A DNA stretch of 64,000 nt from Rhodoplanes sp963712435 (lineage in GTDB: Bacteria; Pseudomonadota; Alphaproteobacteria; Rhizobiales; Xanthobacteraceae): contig CAVQIB010000003.1 of assembly GCA_963712435.1 (NCBI GenBank), positions 372,001 to 436,000 of the forward strand, in the 5' to 3' direction. A program made the position numbers and the translations under genes. Positions 18,830-28,679 of the stretch are shown here, piece by piece. Under the pieces are notes generated by a model. It was not told where the DNA came from, made no database searches, and worked only from the letters and a program-made list of their open reading frames with translations. The first letter of the stretch is position 1. Each line of letters begins with the position of its first letter.

Positions 18830-19759
18830 TCGCGCGGCCGCGGTTGTTTCGGCGGCGGGCGCGGGCCGTCGACCGGCGGCAGCGTCTTGAGATAGGCCGC
18901 CATCGCGGCGCGGTCCTCGGGCGACAGCTGCGCGGTGTTGCGCACCACCTCGCGCATGCTGCCCCCGACCAAATTGCCCTCAGGCAACTCACCGGTCTCC
19001 AGCAGGGCGCCGATATCCCTGTCCGACCATTTTCCGAGCCCCTTCTGGGTGATGTTGGGAACGGCCCCTCGCCGTCCGGATTCGGGCCGCCGGCGAAACG
19101 CTGCGCATCCGACGATCCCACCGAACCGTCGCGCGGGCTGTGGCACTCGGCGCAATGGCCGGGCCGTTGACGAGATAGGCGCCACGGTTCCAGTTGCGCC
19201 GATTTCGACGGGTCGGGCGTGAACGGCCTGCCGTCGAGGAACGCGAGCTTCCAGAGGCCGAGCGCCGCGCCGGATGTTGTAGGGAAAGGCAAGCTCGTGG
19301 TCGCGCGCTGCGCCCCTCGACCGGCGGCAGCGTGCGGAGGTAGGCGAACAGGTCGCGCAGATCGGCCGCGCCCATGCGCTGATAGGAGGTGTACGGAAAG
19401 GCCGGATAATAGTGGCGGCCGTCCGGCGACATGCCCGCCCGCATGGCGTGCACGAAGTCGGCGTCGCTCCAGCCGCCGATGCCGTCGCGCGGGTGCGGCG
19501 AGATGTTGGGCACCACGAACGTGCCGTAGGGCGAGCGCAGCGCCAGCCCGCCGCCGAGCCGCGTCCGCTCCTCCTGCGATGGCGGCGTGGCAGGAGGCGC
19601 AGCCTCCCGCGAGGAACATCGTGCGGCCGTTGGCGAGATCGGGCGCATGGTCCGGCAGCGCGCTGCCGCCACCGTCTGCGGGATCGGTGAGGGCAACCAG
19701 AAGGCGGCGATGCCGGCGACGACCACGAGCGCCGCAACGATCAGGAGCTTGCGAACCAA
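18826..19759 (-). CDS. Diheme cytochrome c, exported (several frameshifts)
   Basis: An N-terminal membrane/signal segment (MVRKLLIVAALVVVAGIAAFW) is followed by two c-type heme sites in different local frames: MFLAGGCASCHA near 19605 and CAECHSPRDG near 19145. Other family segments are GTFVVPNISPHPRDGIGGW, HYYPAFPYTSYQRM, LRDLFAYLRTLPPV, and a C-terminal GKWSDRDIGALLETG ending PKQPRPRD. This is the arrangement of diheme cytochromes that accept electrons from periplasmic dehydrogenases. Breaks occur near 19655, 19575, 19315, 19280, 19160 and 19060. It follows the cytochrome c' gene by 28 bp, so the two form an operon. Confidence 0.78.
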
Positions 19760-19787
19760 ACCGGCGTCCCCCTTGGCGTTCTGCCGC

Positions 19788-20238
19788 TCAGCTCTTCTTC
19801 ACGCGATAGACCTCGTGGCAGCTGCTGCAGGTCTGCGCGATGGCGGCCCGCGCGTCCTTCAGCCCGTCGATGGTTTTTCGCCTTGGGCGCATTCTCGTCG
19901 ATGTCCTTGATGAGCTTCGCGAGCCGCGCGTCGAAGTCCGCCTTGTCTTCCCACACCTTCGCGGAGGCGTAGTAGTCGGCGTCGGGCGCCTGGCCTTTTG
20001 CGGATTCCGGATAGAGCGCCGGCAGCTTCCGGGCAGTCTCCTTCAGCTTGACGAAGCCCTCGTCCACCTTCGCCTGATCGTATGGGGCTTCGCCGCGCAC
20101 CATCTTGTTGAAGGCTCCGTAAACATACTGGCCTTGATCGTACATCAGTTCCGCGCGTTCGCGCACCGGGTCGGATTGCGCTGCGACGGTCGCGACGCCG
20201 ATCGCGAACACCGCGCCGGCCAGCATTAATCGAATCAT
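19788..20238 (-). CDS. Cytochrome c' (class II), exported (one homopolymer frameshift)
   Basis: A signal peptide (MIRLMLAGAVFAIGVATVAAQ) precedes a four-helix-bundle cytochrome c' of about 150 residues. The heme motif CSSCH is near the C-terminus, as the class requires, inside TCSSCHEVYRVKKS. The start ATG at 20238 has GGAGATGG before it. The frame is broken near 19872 in a run of five A bases on the coding strand. Removing one A restores KAKTIDGLKDARAAIA, a clear homopolymer error. Likely a soluble periplasmic electron carrier or gas-binding protein. Confidence 0.85.
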
Positions 20239-20451
20239 GGTCCATCTCCTTGTCATTGCATGAAATCGAGAGCGCCGCGGACGCGATGGCGGCGACCTCC
20301 CCTGCAGAGAGAACTCGCCGCATATCGCCCTTAGTCCCGCGCCGAGCTATTTGTTAGCGGCGTGTTCACGACGGGGAAAGGTGGCGCAATGCCCCGCCGC
20401 GATCACGATGATGCGAGATTTTTTGAGTTCTCAAGGTTGCCGTGAAGGCGG

Positions 20452-22765
20452 TCACATCGTGTGCATCCGCTTGCCTTCTTCGATCGCCGCCCACAAACGC
20501 TCGGGCGTCGCCGGCATGTCGACATGGCGGATGCGATAGGCGCGCCACAGCGCGTCGGCGATGGCGTTCATCACCGCCGGGCAGGCGCCGATCGTGCCCG
20601 CCTCGCCCGCTCCCTTCACGCCGAGCGGGTTGGTCGCGCAGCGGACATTGCGCGTCTCGAAGACGAAAGGCGGGCATGTCGTCGGCGCGCGGCAGCGCGT
20701 AGTCCAGGAGCGACGCGGTCAGCGAGCTGACCTGAGTCCGCGTCGTAGACGGTGCGCTCCATGCAGCGCCTGGCCGATGCCCTGCGCCGCCCCGCCATGG
20801 ACCTGGCCTTCGAGCAGCAGCGGATTGAGCGTGACGCCGAAATCATCGACGACCACGTAATTGAGAATGTCGACATGTCCGGTGTCGGCATCGATCTCGA
20901 CCTCGACGACGATGGGTGCCGTTCGGATAGGTCGCCTCCGGCGGCGCCAACGCGTCTTCGGTCGCCAGCAGTCCGGGCGGCGCCTGGGGCGACCGCGCCA
21001 GTTCGGCGAAGGAGAGCGCGCGATCGGTGCCGGCGACGCGCACGCGCGCATCGGCGATCTCGAGATCGACGGCGCTCGCCTCGAGCGCGTCGGCGGCGAG
21101 TTGTCTTGAGATTGTCCGCGAGCTTCTTCGCGCGCGCCGGCAACCGCCACGCCGCCGCACGGAATCGAGCTCGACCCGCCGGTGCCGACGCCGGTCGCGA
21201 TCAGCGTCGGTGTCGCCCTGGATCACGCGCACCTGCTCGGGCGGCAGGTCGAGATGCTCGGCGACGAGCTGCGCATAGGCGGTGTGGTGGCCCTGGCCGG
21301 TCGATTGCGAGCCGATCAGCACGGTGACGACGCCGTCCTCGCCGAGCGTGACCTTGGCCGTTTCCGGCCCGACCGCCGCCGCAGGCCTCGATATAGGTGG
21401 CGAGACCGATGCCGCGCAGCCTGCCCGACTTCCGCGATGCGGCGGCGCGCCGGCTGAAGCCCGTCCAGTCGGCGATCTCCATCGCGCGCGCCATATGGCC
21501 GGCGAACTCGCCCGTGTCGTAGACCTTGCCCGTCGCCGTGCGGTAGGGCATCGCCCGCGGCTTGATGAAATTGCGTTTGCGCAACGCATCCGGCGCAACG
21601 CCGAGGTCGCGGGCGACGACGTCGACCAGGCGTTCGATCACATAGGCCGCCTCCGGCCGGCCGGCGCCGCGATAGGCGTCGACCGGCACGGTGTTGGTGA
21701 AGGCCGCCGCTGATGCGGATGAAGCAGCGTCGGGATGTCGTAGACGCCGGGCAACATGCCGGCGCCGACATAGGGAATAAAGGGCGCGAAGAACGAGAGA
21801 TAGGCCCCCATGTCGCACACCGAGATCGACCGCGAGCGCGAGAAACCGCCCCTTCTCGTCGAGCGCGAGCTTCGCGGTCGTGACGTTGTCGCGGCCTTGC
21901 GTGTCGGCGAGGAAATGCTCGCATGCGGTCGGCGATCCAGGCGACCGGCCGGCCGAGCCGCTGCGCCGCGACCGCGGCGAGCGCATATTCGCGATAGGGA
22001 AATATTTTCGTGCCGAAGCCGCCGCCGACATCCGGGGTGATGACCCGCAGCCGGTCTTCGGGGATGCGCAGCACCTGACGTGCGAGCGCGTCCCGCAGCG
22101 TATGGACGCCCTGGCTGCCGAGCGTCAGCGTGAAGCTCTCGCTCGCCGCGTCGTACTCGGCCAAGACCGCGCGCGTATCGAGATAGTTGGCGACGAGCCG
22201 CTGATTGACGAGCGTCAGCGAGACCGTCCGCGCCGCGCCGGCGAACGCCGCCGCAGTCTTTGCTTCCTCGCCGAGCGTCTGCTCGATAGACGAGATTGCC
22301 GCCGCGGTCGGGCCAGACCGGCGGCGCGCCCGGCTCGAGCGCTGCGACCGCGTCGACGATATGCGGCAGCGGCGTCCATTCGACGACGATCGCCTCGGCC
22401 GCGTCCTTCGCCTGGTCGACCGTGTCGGCGACGACGAAGGCGATGGCGTCGCCGACATGGCGCACGATGTCGCGGACGAGGATCGGGTTTTCCGGCACAT
22501 CCGCGCGCACGCCCGGGGGCATGCCGACGCACGGCAGCGGCCCGAGTTCGGCGATGTCGGCCGCGGTCAGGATCAGGCGAACGCCCGGCATGGCGCGCGC
22601 GGCCTCCGCGTCAAGGCGATCAAGGCGCGCATGGGCGTGCGGCGAGCGCAGCAGCACCGCGCGGCACGCGCCGGGCGGCACGAGATCGGCGACATAGCGG
22701 CCGCTCCCGCGCAGGAAGGCGTCGTCCTCCTTGCGGGTGACGCCCTGTGAGATGCCGAACTTCAT
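20452..22765 (-). CDS. Form-II CoxL-like / xanthine dehydrogenase family molybdopterin-binding subunit (many frameshifts)
   Basis: This is the large, molybdenum-cofactor-binding subunit of an aerobic hydroxylase. Start: MKFGISQGVTRKEDDAFLRG. Further segments are LLRSPHAHARL, ITPDVGGGFGTKIFPYREY, the active-site loop VDAYRGAGRPEA, GSQSTGQGHHTAYAQ, VVVDDFGVTLNPLLLEGQ, HGGAAQGIGQAL and the ending PERLWAAIEEGKRMHTM. AYRGAGR marks form II (the CO-oxidising form I has AYRCSFR), so CO is not the expected substrate. At least eight frame changes interrupt about 770 codons. The medium (FAD) and small (2Fe-2S) subunits are not adjacent. Two cytochromes c lie downstream on the same strand. Substrate unknown. 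Confidence 0.82.
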
Positions 22766-22797
22766 CGCGTGACGCTCCGGGTCCGCCCGGCCGCATT

Positions 22798-22916
22798 CAC
22801 CTCCCCGTAAAGGGGGAGGTCGGCGAGCACCGCTCGCCTGGAGGGGGTCACGTGCGGCTTGCGACCCCTCCGGACCATCTTCGATGGTCCGACCTCCCTT
22901 TCAAGGGAGGGTTAAG
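22798..22916. repeat. Cluster of three short palindromes between the CoxL-like and RND genes
   Basis: Three perfect or near-perfect hairpins follow one another: CCTCCCC with GGGGAGG around 22800-22820; GGACCAT with ATGGTCC flanking CTTCG near 22871-22889 (a UUCG-type loop); and CTCCCTT with AAGGGAG near 22893-22910. No gene is apparent in 22766-22986. The second and third could act as terminators, but for the minus-strand CoxL-like gene they lie upstream. A REP-like dispersed repeat is more likely. Confidence 0.55.
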
Positions 22917-22986
22917 TCAATACATGGAGCGGCCGTATTCATCGCGTGCGTATTCATCGCGTGGCCCTGCTGCAAAGAGACGTACA

Positions 22987-25900
22987 CTACTTCGCCGGCT
23001 GCCCGGCGGAGGCCGAAGGCGGCGTGGCCGACGGCGCCGGCGGCGCCGCCCCGCGCCGCCTCTTGCCCAGCTGCGCGAGCCATTGGGAGACGACATAGAA
23101 CACCGGCGTGAAGATCAGGCCGAAAACGGTGACGCCGATCATGCCGGAGAACACGGCCGTGCCGAGCGTCTGGCGCAGCTCGGCGCCCGGCGCCGACCGC
23201 CCAGACGAGCGGCGTCGACGCCGAAGATGAAGGCGAGCGACGTCATCAGGATCGGCCGCAGCCGCAGGCGCGCCGCCTCGACCGCCGCCGCGAAGCGATC
23301 GCGGCCCTGGTCTTCGAGCTGCTTGGCGAACTCGACGATCAGGATCGCGTTCTTGGCCGCGAGTCCGATCAGCACGATGAAGCCGACCTGCGTGAGGATG
23401 TTGTTGTCCTGGCCGCGCAGGATCACGCCGGTGATCGAGGCGATCAGGCACATCGGCACGATCAGGATGACCGCGAGCGGCAGCGTCAGGCTTTCGTACT
23501 GCGCCGCCAGCACCAGGAAGACGAACACGACCGCGAGCGCGAAGGCGAACATCGCGACGTGTTGCCCGCCCGGATCTGCTGGAAGGCGAGAGTCGTCCAC
23601 TCGTAGCTGAAGCCCTCCGGCAAGCGTCTCGGCGGCCAGCTGCTCCATGATGTCGATCGCCTGCCCCTGCGAATAGCCGGGCGCGGCCGCCCCGTCGAGC
23701 TCGGCCGCCGGGTAGAGATTGTAGCGCGGCACGCGAAACGGCCCGGCGATATCGCTCACGGTCGTGAACGAGCCGAGCGGGACGGTCTCGCCGAGCGCGT
23801 TGCGGACCCTGATATTGAGGATGTCCTTGACGTCCAGCGCGATAGGGCGCATCGGCCTGCGCCGTCACCCGGAAGGTGCGGCCGAGCAGGTTGAAGTCGT
23901 TGACATAGGACGATCCGATATAGACCTGGAGGGCCGCGAAAACGTCGGCGATGTTGATGCCGCAGAAGCTGCGCCTTGGTGCGGTCGATATCGAGATAGA
24001 GCTGCGGCGTCTGGGTCTCGAACAGCGAAAAGACCTGCACCGAGCCCGGGCGTCTGCGCCGCCTCGCCCCATCATGGCGCCGACCGCCCCTTGCAGCGCC
24101 TGCGGCCCGCGCCCGCCGCGGTCCTCGACCATCATGCGGAAGCCGCCGGCATTGCCGATGCCCGTCACCGACGGCGGCTGGACGACGACGATGAAGGCCT
24201 CCTGGATTTCGCCAAAGCGCTTGAACAGCTCGCCCTGGATGCCTGCCGCGGACTTGCGCGGATCCGCGGCGCGCGCCTCCCAGGGCTCGAGCACGAGGAA
24301 GATCGCGCCGGCATTCGACGCCTGCGTGAAGGTCGCGCCGGAGAAGCCGACGATGTTCACCGACATGCGCGACGCCCGGAATCTCCATGGCGATGTCGCG
24401 CGCGCGCTGCATCACCGCGTCGGTGCGCGCGAGCGATGCGCCCGGCGGAAGCTGCGCCGCCGCGATCAGATAGCCGCGGTCGACCTGCGGGATGAAGCCC
24501 GTCGGCGTGCGGTTGAATTCGAAGAGGCCGTATCCGATGATCCCCGCATAGAGCGACGAGCATCAGCACGGCGAAGCGCACGACGCGGGCGGCGAGCCAG
24601 CCATAGCCGCGCGCGAGCGCGTCGAAGCCGCGATTGAACAGGCGGAAGAAGCCGTGGATCGGCCGCTCGTACCAGCGATCGCGATGCTGCGGATCGTGCG
24701 GCTTGAGCAGCAGCGCGCACATCGCCGGCGACAGCGTCAGCGAGACGAGGCAGCGAAATCAAGGTCGCGCCGGCGATGGTGAGCGCAAACTGGCGATAGA
24801 ACTGGCCGGAAATGCCGGTGATGAAGGCCGTCGGCACGAAGACCGCGCACAGCACGAGCGCGATCGCGATCAGCGCGCCGCCGACCTCGTCCATGCTCTT
24901 GTAGGCGGCGTCGCGCGGGCTCAGCCCGCTCGCGATGTTGCGTTCGACGTTCTCCACCACGACGATCGCGTCGTCGACCACGATGCCGATCGCGAGCACC
25001 AGTCCGAACAGCGACAGGTTGTTGAGCGAGAACCCGAACATCGCCATGAAGAAGAAGGTGCCGATGAGCGACACCGGAATGGCGACGATCGGGATCACCG
25101 CGGCGCGCCAGGTCTGCAGGAACAGGACCACCACGAGAACGACGAGGACGATCGCCTCGAAGATCGTCTGGATCACCGCATTGACCGATTGCTGGATGAA
25201 TTCGGTCGGATTGTAGACGATGTCGTAGACAATGCCCGGCGGGAACCGTTGCGAAACCTCCTGCATCGCCTGGCGGACGCCGGCGGCGGTCGACAGCGCA
25301 TTCGATCCGGGGCGCTGGAAAAGCGCAAGCGCGACCGCCTCGTTGCGGTCGAGATAGGAGTTCGACCCGTAGTCCAGCGCGCCCAGTTCGACCCGCGCGA
25401 CATCCTTCAGCCGCACCACGGCGTCGAGCGTCTGCTTGACGACGATATTGCCGAACTCGGTCGGGTTGGCGAGCCGTCCGAGGGTCTGCACCGCGACCTG
25501 GAACGCGCCCTGGTTCGGCATCGGCGGCTGCCCCAGCACGCCGCCCGCGACCTGGATGTTCTGCTGCTGCAGCGCCTGGACGACGTCGCTCGCGGTCATT
25601 CCCATCGTCTGCAGGCGATCGGGATCGACCCAGATGCGCATCGCATAGTCGCGGCTGCCGAACACGGAAATGCTGCCGACCCCGTCGACGCGCGCGAGCA
25701 GATCCTTGATTTCCAGCGTGGCGTAGTTGGAGACGAAGAGAATGTCGCGCGACTTGTCGGGCGAATAGAGGTGCACGATCATCATCAGATCGGGCGACGC
25801 CTTGGTCACGACGACCCCGATATTGCGCACGTCAACGGGCAGCCGCGGCAGGGCGATCGCCACGCGGTTCTGCACCTGCACCTGCGCGATGTCGAGATCG

Positions 25901-26199
25901 GTGCCGAGATTGAAGGTGACGGAAATGACGAAGCGACCGTCGGCGGTCGAATTCGACCCGACATAGAGCATGCCCTCGACGCCGTTGATCTGCTCCTCGA
26001 TCGGAGCAACCACCGTCGCCGAGACCACCTCGGCGCTGGCGCCGGGATACTGGCCGGTCACGGTGATGGTCGGCGGGGCGATGTCCGGATACTGCGCAAC
26101 CGGCAGTCGCCAGAAAGACACCGCGCCGATGATCACGAACACGATCGACACAACGGCGGCGAAGATCGGCCGGTCGATGAAGAAATGTGAAATCCGCAT
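22987..26199 (-). CDS. RND multidrug efflux permease, HAE1/AcrB-like (multiple frameshifts)
   Basis: This is an inner-membrane proton-driven efflux pump, about 1,070 codons after correction. The first 480 residues read cleanly: MRISHFFIDRPIFAAVVSIV, VAQYPDIAPPTITVTGQYPG, and the proton-relay Asp pair in GIVVDDAIVVVENVERN. The second half is recognisable in pieces (VFVFLVLAAQYESLTLPLAVI, GLAAKNAILIVEFAKQLE, MTSLAFIFG). Breaks occur around 24750, 24560, 24370, 24050, 23960, 23855, 23600 and 23200. It follows the adaptor gene by 2 bp. No outer-membrane TolC-type gene is adjacent. Confidence 0.9.
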
Positions 26200-26201
26200 G
26201 G

Positions 26202-27401
26202 TCAGTCCGTCCGGGAAGGGGCAGGCGCCGCCGCGGCCTGCGGGCTTTCCGGTCCTGCGGGCGGCGGATTCTCCTGCTGCGGCGAGACCTTCATCCCCGG
26301 CCGCGCCCGCATCAGTCCATTCACCACGACGCGGTCGGTCGCCGCCAGGCCTTCGCGAATGACGCGCTGGGCGCCGATCGCCTGGCCGAGCGTGACATGT
26401 TTCTGCGCCACCACATCGTCGGCGTTCACGACGAGCAGGTATTTGCGGGTCTGCTCGGAGCCGATCGCCGCTTCCGGCACAAGCAGCGCCGCGTAGGGCG
26501 CGGTGGCGGGCACGCGGACGCGGCCGAACATGCCGGGCGTGAAAACGCCGGCCGGATTGGCGAACACCGCGCGGCCGCGGATCGTGCCGGTTGCGCGTTC
26601 GATCACGTTGTCGACGAAATCCATGCGGCCCTTATGCTTGAACTCGTTCTCATCGAGCAGCTTGAGCGTCACATCGACGCCGCCGGACGGGTTCGAAACA
26701 TCGCTCTCGCCCTTTTCCATCCGCTGGTAGCGCAGGTAGGACGCCTCGTCGAACGTGAACTCGAACCGGATCGGATCATAGGTCACGATGGTCGCAAGCA
26801 GAGTGGTGTTCCCGCCGGTGCCTCCGGTCACGAGATTGCCCCGCGACACCCGGCGGTCGCCGATCCGGCCGGTGATGGGCGCACGCAGCTCGGTGAATTC
26901 CAGATCGAGATTCGCCTGGCGCACGGCCGCCTCCTGCGCGGCGACCGACGCCTCGGCGACGCGTTTGGCCTGGGTGCGCTGATCGAAGGTCTGCTCGGTG
27001 ATCGTCCGGTCGCGCACGAGTTGCTGGCCGCGGGCGAGATCGTTCTCCGCATAAGCGAGATTGGCGCGCGCCTGGGTGAGCGTCGCTTTGGCCTGGTCGA
27101 GCGCGGTCTGGAACGGACGCTTGTCGATGGTGAACAGGAGATCGCCCTTGTTGACGATCTGGCCGTCGGTGAAATTCACCTGATCGAGATAGCCGGACAC
27201 GCGCGCGCGCACTTCGACGGAGTCGATGGCGACAAAGCGCCCGACATAATCGTCATAATCGATAACGGTGCGTTGTGCGGGAAAAGCGACCGTGACCTGC
27301 GGCGGGGGCGGCGGGGCGGCCGCAGGCTGCTGCGGCGCCCCGCAGCCGGCGAGGACGAGGGCAAGAAGGATGGCGGCAAGGGGCGCCGAAATCGGTCTCA
27401 T
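26202..27401 (-). CDS. RND efflux membrane-fusion (adaptor) lipoprotein, AcrA/MexA-like
   Basis: This is the periplasmic adaptor linking the RND pump to an outer-membrane channel. It is intact, with 399 residues from the ATG at 27401. A lipoprotein signal (LLALVLAGC) is followed by a Pro-rich linker. The biotinyl-lipoyl halves follow (VEVRARVSGYLDQVNFTDGQ and LRAPITGRIGDRRVSRGN) around a helical hairpin, then beta-barrel and membrane-proximal domains (PGMFGRVRVPATA). The frame extends upstream to 27554, but the lipobox fixes the start. It is first in the operon with the pump and divergent from the HtrA-like gene. No local TetR repressor is seen. Confidence 0.92.
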   Translation of the reverse strand: MRPISAPLAAILLALVLAGCGAPQQPAAAPPPPPQVTVAFPAQRTVIDYDDYVGRFVAIDSVEVRARVSGYLDQVNFTDGQIVNKGDLLFTIDKRPFQTALDQAKATLTQARANLAYAENDLARGQQLVRDRTITEQTFDQRTQAKRVAEASVAAQEAAVRQANLDLEFTELRAPITGRIGDRRVSRGNLVTGGTGGNTTLLATIVTYDPIRFEFTFDEASYLRYQRMEKGESDVSNPSGGVDVTLKLLDENEFKHKGRMDFVDNVIERATGTIRGRAVFANPAGVFTPGMFGRVRVPATAPYAALLVPEAAIGSEQTRKYLLVVNADDVVAQKHVTLGQAIGAQRVIREGLAATDRVVVNGLMRARPGMKVSPQQENPPPAGPESPQAAAAPAPSRTD

Positions 27402-27552
27402 GGGGACTCCACTGGCGATTCGGGCCGAGCCAATAACGGGCCCTTTGGGCCTGACCAAGGCAGGCAGAACCGACCCGCCCGAACGCAGACGGAGGTGACT
27501 GCGGCCTTTGCTCTTTTCGCGCGGACGGCCGCTCCCCATATCCCCGGACGTC

Positions 27553-28641
27553 ATGCGAGTTCAATCCAGACATAAGTTCGTTCCTGCTCAGCGCCGCCGC
27601 TCCATCGGCGTCGGCGGCCCGAGTTCGCCCTTCGCGCGAGGCCAAGCGGATATTGCGCCGTCGAGTCTTGTCGGTGAGGCGTCCGACCCGCGTCTTGCCG
27701 ACAGCGACCTGCTCGATGCCTATTCGCGCGCCGTGATCGGCGTGGTCGACCGCATCGGGCCTGCGGTCGTGCGTCTTGATATCAGCCGCAATGATCGCGC
27801 CGGCGGCTCGGGCTCGGGCGTGATTGTCGCACCCGACGGGTTGATTCTTACAAACAACCATGTGGTTGGATCGAACCCCCGGGTCAAGGTGACCACCGCG
27901 GACGGCATGAGCCTCACCGCCCGGGTGGTCGGCGTCGATCCCGACACCGACCTCGCGCTCGTGCGCGTCAACGAGAGCGTCGCGCTCCCCGCGGCAGGGC
28001 TCGGCGATTCCAAGCTCTTGCGGCGCGGGCAACTCGTGATCGCGATCGGAAATCCGCTCGGATTCGAGTCGACCGTGACGGCGGGCGTCGTTTCTGCGCT
28101 GGGCCGCTCGCTGCGCGCAAGCAATGGCCGGCTGATCGACGACCTGATCCAGACCGACGCGGCGCTCAATCCGGGAAACTCCGGCGGCCCGCTCGTCGCC
28201 TCGCATGGCGAGGTGGTCGGGATCAATACCGCGATCATCATGGGAGCGCAGGGGATATGCTTCGCCATCGCGGCGAACACGGCGAAATACGTGTTGGGCG
28301 AGCTGGTGCGGCACGGCCGCGTGCGGCGCGCCTTCATCGGAGTCGCGGCGGCGCAGACCGCCCTGCCGCGCCGGCTGCGCCATCAGGCCGGCGTCGCACA
28401 GGCGAGCGCGGTGATGGTCGCCTCGGTCGAGGCCGGCAGCCCGGCGGCGCAGGCCGACATCCGCTCCGGTGACGTGATCCTCGGCATTGACGGCCGCACC
28501 GTCACCGGGGCCGACGATCTCATCCGGCTGCTCACCGGCGAGCAGATCGGTCGCGCGGTCGAGATCGAGCTGTTGCGGGAGGGCAAAGTGAGGCGGGCGT
28601 CGCTGGTTCCGCAGGAGCGCCCGCCCCGCAAGGCGGCCTGA
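27553..28641 (+). CDS. HtrA/DegP-like trypsin-fold protease with one PDZ domain
   Basis: A serine protease with an intact triad: His in TNNHVVG (about residue 102), Asp in DTDLALVRV (about 130) and Ser in LNPGNSGGPLV (about 210). One PDZ domain follows (VASVEAGSPAAQADIRSGDV, IDGRTVTGADDLIRLL). It is 362 residues from the ATG at 27553. A TTG at 27508 would add 15 residues. Neither start gives an obvious signal peptide or membrane anchor; the N-terminus is Arg- and Ser-rich. It may therefore act in the cytoplasm, or its true export signal may be unusual. Monocistronic, convergent with murJ. Confidence 0.85.
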   Translation: MRVQSRHKFVPAQRRRSIGVGGPSSPFARGQADIAPSSLVGEASDPRLADSDLLDAYSRAVIGVVDRIGPAVVRLDISRNDRAGGSGSGVIVAPDGLILTNNHVVGSNPRVKVTTADGMSLTARVVGVDPDTDLALVRVNESVALPAAGLGDSKLLRRGQLVIAIGNPLGFESTVTAGVVSALGRSLRASNGRLIDDLIQTDAALNPGNSGGPLVASHGEVVGINTAIIMGAQGICFAIAANTAKYVLGELVRHGRVRRAFIGVAAAQTALPRRLRHQAGVAQASAVMVASVEAGSPAAQADIRSGDVILGIDGRTVTGADDLIRLLTGEQIGRAVEIELLREGKVRRASLVPQERPPRKAA

Positions 28642-28679
28642 GCCCCTGAGCCTCCTGCCCGGCCCTGGCGCATGCGCCG

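Noticed and set aside
20452..22765. Aerobic carbon monoxide dehydrogenase
   Set aside because: The active-site loop reads AYRGAGR rather than AYRCSFR, and coxM and coxS are not adjacent.
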